Shown here: positions 61,786 through 64,000 of the stretch, one piece after another
Layout: every line of letters begins with the position of its first letter
Position numbering within the stretch: the first letter of the stretch is position 1
Source of the DNA: an uncultured bacterium
GTDB lineage: Bacteria > Planctomycetota > UBA1135 > GCA-002686595
Assembly (NCBI GenBank): GCA_938075305.1
Contig: CALJGV010000005.1
Location: 200,131 to 264,130, forward strand
Reading direction: 5' to 3'
DNA: 64,000 bases
The notes under the pieces: model-generated
Seen by the model: the letters and a program-made list of their open reading frames with translations, nothing else
What the model was told of the DNA's origin: nothing
Database searches by the model: none
Made by a program: the position numbers and the translations under genes

Positions 61786-62058
61786 CGGCGTGGGGAGGTG
61801 GTGGTTCAACAGATACTCGGCAGCGCGTGCAGTTGCGGCCGCCACGCACGATATCGGCGCGATCGCCCCGCGGGTGAAGCGTCCCGGCCCACCCGTCGCG
61901 ACTGAACGAGGTCCGTACATTGCGTCCCGCCATCGAACCGGCCTCCCTCGCCCAGGCCCCGCGCAATCGGAGACCACGCAGCGCGGCGGCCCCTAGGATG
62001 GTCCTGACCACCCCTTCCCCGCCACGTGCCCCCCAGCGCCCCGACGGCGCCACCCGAG

Positions 62059-63165
62059 ATGACCTGCTCCGCCGCCTCCGCCCGACGCTCTCTCCCCCTC
62101 CTCGCCCTGCCGGCCATGGCCCTCGTGTTCGTCGCGATCGCCCTCACCGCCAACGCGCAGCTCGCCCAGGCCTCCCCGCTCGGCGTCCACGCCGAGGACG
62201 AGCTGCCCGACCCTGATGGGAAGCCCGCGGACATGTCCAAGCCGGTCCAGGTCTACGTGCTCCTGGGCCAGTCCAACATGCTCGGCGCGGGGAAGGTGAA
62301 GGGCGACGAGGGCTCGCTGACCTTCGCCGTTCAAAGCAAGGGGCTCTACCCCTACCTCGTGGACGACGCCGGCGCCTGGACCACGCGCAACGACGTGCGC
62401 CACGTCCGCGTCATGGGGAGCGGCACCGGGGGCTCGCGTCAGTTCAACAACGAGTTCATGACCGTCACGGGCGGCAAGATCGGGCCGGAGTACGGCATCG
62501 GGCACCACCTCGGCCACGCGACCGAGGCCCCCGTCATGGTCCTGAAGAGCTGCATCGGCAACCGCTCCCTGGGATGGGACCTGCTCCCCCCGGGGTCGGA
62601 GCGGTACGAGATCGACGGCAAGGTCTACGCCGGCTACAAGGACTCGCCGGACGTCTGGGACAAGGGCACCGAGCCCGAGCGGATCAACTGGTACGCCGGC
62701 ATGCAGTATGACGGGGACGTGGCCCGGGCCAAGAAGGTGCTCGAGGACCTCGACAAGTACTACCCCGGCGCGAAGGAGTACGAGGTGGCGGGCTTCTTCT
62801 GGTGGCAGGGCGACAAGGACCGCTACAAGGACGCCCACGCCAGCAAGTACGAGGAGAACCTCGTGCGGCTCATCGCCCAGCTGCGCGCGGACTTCGGCGC
62901 CCCCGAGGCCAAGTTCGTGATCGCGACCCTCGGCCAGACGAAGAAGGGCGCGGACGGCAACGAGGGGAAGATCCTCGAGGCGATGCTCAACGTCGACGGC
63001 AGCTCCGGCAAGTACCGCGAGTTCAAGGGCAACGTGGCCACGGTCTACACCCACCCCCTCTCCAAGGGCGGCGCCTCCAACGGGCACTACGGCGGGAACG
63101 CCGAGACCTACATGAACGTCGGCGAGGCCATGGGCCGCGCCATGGTCGAGCTCAACGACGAGTAG
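62059..63165 (+). CDS. Secreted SASA-domain (sialate O-acetylesterase-like) protein
   Basis: A 368-residue exported protein: an N-terminal hydrophobic signal (LLALPAMALVFVAIALTANA) is followed by a SGNH-hydrolase fold of the SASA/carbohydrate-esterase 6 type. The nucleophile motif is VLLGQSNMLGAG (Ser of GQSN), then KSCIGNRSLGWD, FFWWQGDKDR, and HYGGNAETYMNVGEAM with the catalytic His. It should remove acetyl groups from sugars outside the cytoplasm, suiting a glycan-degrading organism. The start is ATG 62059; earlier in-frame codons give a non-signal N terminus. A hairpin follows the stop. Confidence 0.85.
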   Translation: MTCSAASARRSLPLLALPAMALVFVAIALTANAQLAQASPLGVHAEDELPDPDGKPADMSKPVQVYVLLGQSNMLGAGKVKGDEGSLTFAVQSKGLYPYLVDDAGAWTTRNDVRHVRVMGSGTGGSRQFNNEFMTVTGGKIGPEYGIGHHLGHATEAPVMVLKSCIGNRSLGWDLLPPGSERYEIDGKVYAGYKDSPDVWDKGTEPERINWYAGMQYDGDVARAKKVLEDLDKYYPGAKEYEVAGFFWWQGDKDRYKDAHASKYEENLVRLIAQLRADFGAPEAKFVIATLGQTKKGADGNEGKILEAMLNVDGSSGKYREFKGNVATVYTHPLSKGGASNGHYGGNAETYMNVGEAMGRAMVELNDE

Positions 63166-63184
63166 CCCCCCACCAAAGGGGGGC
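63165..63184. terminator. Hairpin between convergent genes
   Basis: Arms GCCCCCC and GGGGGGC with a six-base loop (ACCAAA) start at the last base of the esterase stop codon and end 7 bases before the stop of the minus-strand PhyH-type gene. It is probably a bidirectional terminator; no T tract. Confidence 0.5.
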
Positions 63185-63191
63185 CGGTCGC

Positions 63192-63998
63192 TCAGGCCGG
63201 CCCGTCGCCCTCGAGGCCGCTCACGCCGCGCAGGACGTCCAGGTCGTCCTCGTGGCTGTGGGTGAAGCCCATGGCGCGCTCGGCCGCGACGGTCTCGGCG
63301 GTCCGGAAGGCGATGACGTAGGCGCGTCGCCAGCGGTCGCTGACGTTTCCGCCGGAGCCATGGACGATCCGCTCGCGGAACGCGAGCGCCTCCCCCCGCC
63401 GCAGCGGCGCCTCGACGATGGCGGGGTCCCCTTCGTCCACGTCGGCCACGAGGGTGTGGGACTCGTCGCGGTCCCCCGTGAGGGGCCGGTGCCGCCGTAG
63501 CTCGGGCTCGAGGTGGCTCCCCTTCACGAAGCGCAGGCACCCGTTGCTCGCGTCCACGTCGTCGAGGGCCAGCCAGAGGGTGACCGTCTCAGGGGACGGC
63601 GTCGCCGGCCAGTAGGCCAGGTCCTGGTGCCAGTGGAAGACCGCCTTGGGGTGCCCCGGCGGCTTCGCCACCAGCTGGTCGTAGTCGAGGGTCGTGGCGT
63701 CGGGGAGCAGCCCGGCGGCCACCTCGGCCGCCAGCTTCTCCCAGGCGTTCTCCGCGAACGCGGGGTGATGCCGACGGGGCAGCATCACGTTCACCACGTC
63801 GAAGTCCTCCGGCGCGGCCCCGTAGTCCCCCGCCATGTCGCAGTAGTCCCGGCCGGGCACGGCGATCTCCCGCCGCACGAACCGCATGTACGTCGCCGTC
63901 AGCTCCTCGAGTTGGCCGTCGTCCAGGAGCCTGGGGATCCGCACGAACCCGTCCCGCCCGAAGCGCTGGCGGAGGTCATCGAAGTCGAGGTCGAACAT
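63192..63998 (-). CDS. Phytanoyl-CoA dioxygenase-like (PhyH) protein
   Basis: A 268-residue Fe(II)/2-oxoglutarate oxygenase of the PhyH family. The 2-His-1-carboxylate triad is visible as HWHQD (the second His and Asp of HxD), with the distal His in IVHGSGGNVSD, and an Arg two strands on (DRWRRAYVI) for 2-oxoglutarate. GFVRIPRLLDDGQLEEL opens the domain and LRFVKGSHLEP is conserved. The N terminus (MFDLDFDDLRQ) starts two bases inside the right window edge, so the gene is complete, but its upstream context is not visible. The substrate is unknown; such enzymes hydroxylate fatty acids or small metabolites. Confidence 0.85.
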   Translation of the reverse strand: MFDLDFDDLRQRFGRDGFVRIPRLLDDGQLEELTATYMRFVRREIAVPGRDYCDMAGDYGAAPEDFDVVNVMLPRRHHPAFAENAWEKLAAEVAAGLLPDATTLDYDQLVAKPPGHPKAVFHWHQDLAYWPATPSPETVTLWLALDDVDASNGCLRFVKGSHLEPELRRHRPLTGDRDESHTLVADVDEGDPAIVEAPLRRGEALAFRERIVHGSGGNVSDRWRRAYVIAFRTAETVAAERAMGFTHSHEDDLDVLRGVSGLEGDGPA

Positions 63999-64000
63999 GC

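Noticed and set aside
58114..61905. A 1263-residue plus-strand open frame opposite the tricorn-like gene
   Set aside because: The translation is Val/Arg/Gly/His-rich with no domain pattern, while the minus strand encodes a full tricorn protease. Rejected as antisense.
1..64000. CRISPR arrays, insertion sequences, integrase or phage genes
   Set aside because: No regularly spaced direct repeats, transposase or integrase motifs, or att-like duplications could be seen; tRNA-Sec has no adjacent integrase.

Overview
The window is a very GC-rich bacterial chromosome segment carrying about 50 protein genes and one tRNA, packed on both strands in short operons with many 1- to 4-base start/stop overlaps. 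There are no insertion sequences, phage genes, CRISPR arrays or rRNAs. The gene set suggests a free-living, probably marine or aquatic heterotroph of the Planctomycetota. It includes two sulfatases, a secreted protein with a YC...NSTG C-terminal module, futalosine-pathway menaquinone genes, an ole gene block for long-chain olefins, a FloA/NfeD operon, a tricorn-like protease, a DUF1080-like lipoprotein, a SASA-type esterase and a small Hc1-type histone-like protein. The placement is inference from gene content, because no rRNA marker is present.

Layout. 0-6.2 kb: a partial membrane-anchored protein, a small unknown gene, a Ski2-like RNA helicase, an alpha/beta hydrolase lacking the usual nucleophile, a radical SAM/SPASM protein and a DUF2237 protein. 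6.4-14.1 kb: a secreted protein, then a three-gene operon (sugar porter, GH16 lipoprotein glucanase, very large GH94-clan phosphorylase) that reads as a compact beta-1,3-glucan (laminarin) use system. 14.2-24.6 kb: a RecQ helicase, a secreted unknown, a three-subunit molybdenum hydroxylase resembling 4-hydroxybenzoyl-CoA reductase, a DUF1028 protein, a DUF1080-like lipoprotein and a stand-alone proteasome-like Ntn hydrolase. 24.6-31.3 kb: a second, divergent RecQ, a lipoprotein with about six CARDB repeats, mqnB, mqnD fused to a DUF952 domain, and an Hc1-like protein.

31.6-37.0 kb: an EVE-domain protein and the nfeD-nfeD-floA-unknown membrane operon. 37.1-39.2 kb: a selenocysteine tRNA (anticodon TCA) directly downstream of a phosphoserine phosphatase and a class V aminotransferase. 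39.8-41.8 kb: a fabG-fabZ-fabI fatty acid operon. 41.8-51.3 kb: a YCII-type lipoprotein, an orphan EfeO-like lipoprotein, two sulfatases, a ZIP transporter, a PHB-depolymerase-like secreted hydrolase and small membrane proteins. 51.4-55.1 kb: oleB-oleC-oleD without oleA. 55.2-64 kb: a YrhK-like membrane protein, a membrane-anchored hydrolase, a cytoplasmic BtuF-like protein, a tricorn-like protease, a SASA-domain esterase and a phytanoyl-CoA-dioxygenase-like protein.

The most notable points are the minimal laminarin operon, the MqnD-DUF952 fusion, selC beside serine-metabolism genes, the HcrB-like four-cysteine loop in the Mo-hydroxylase FAD subunit, and oleBCD without oleA. I did not find a clearly undescribed defence or mobile system.
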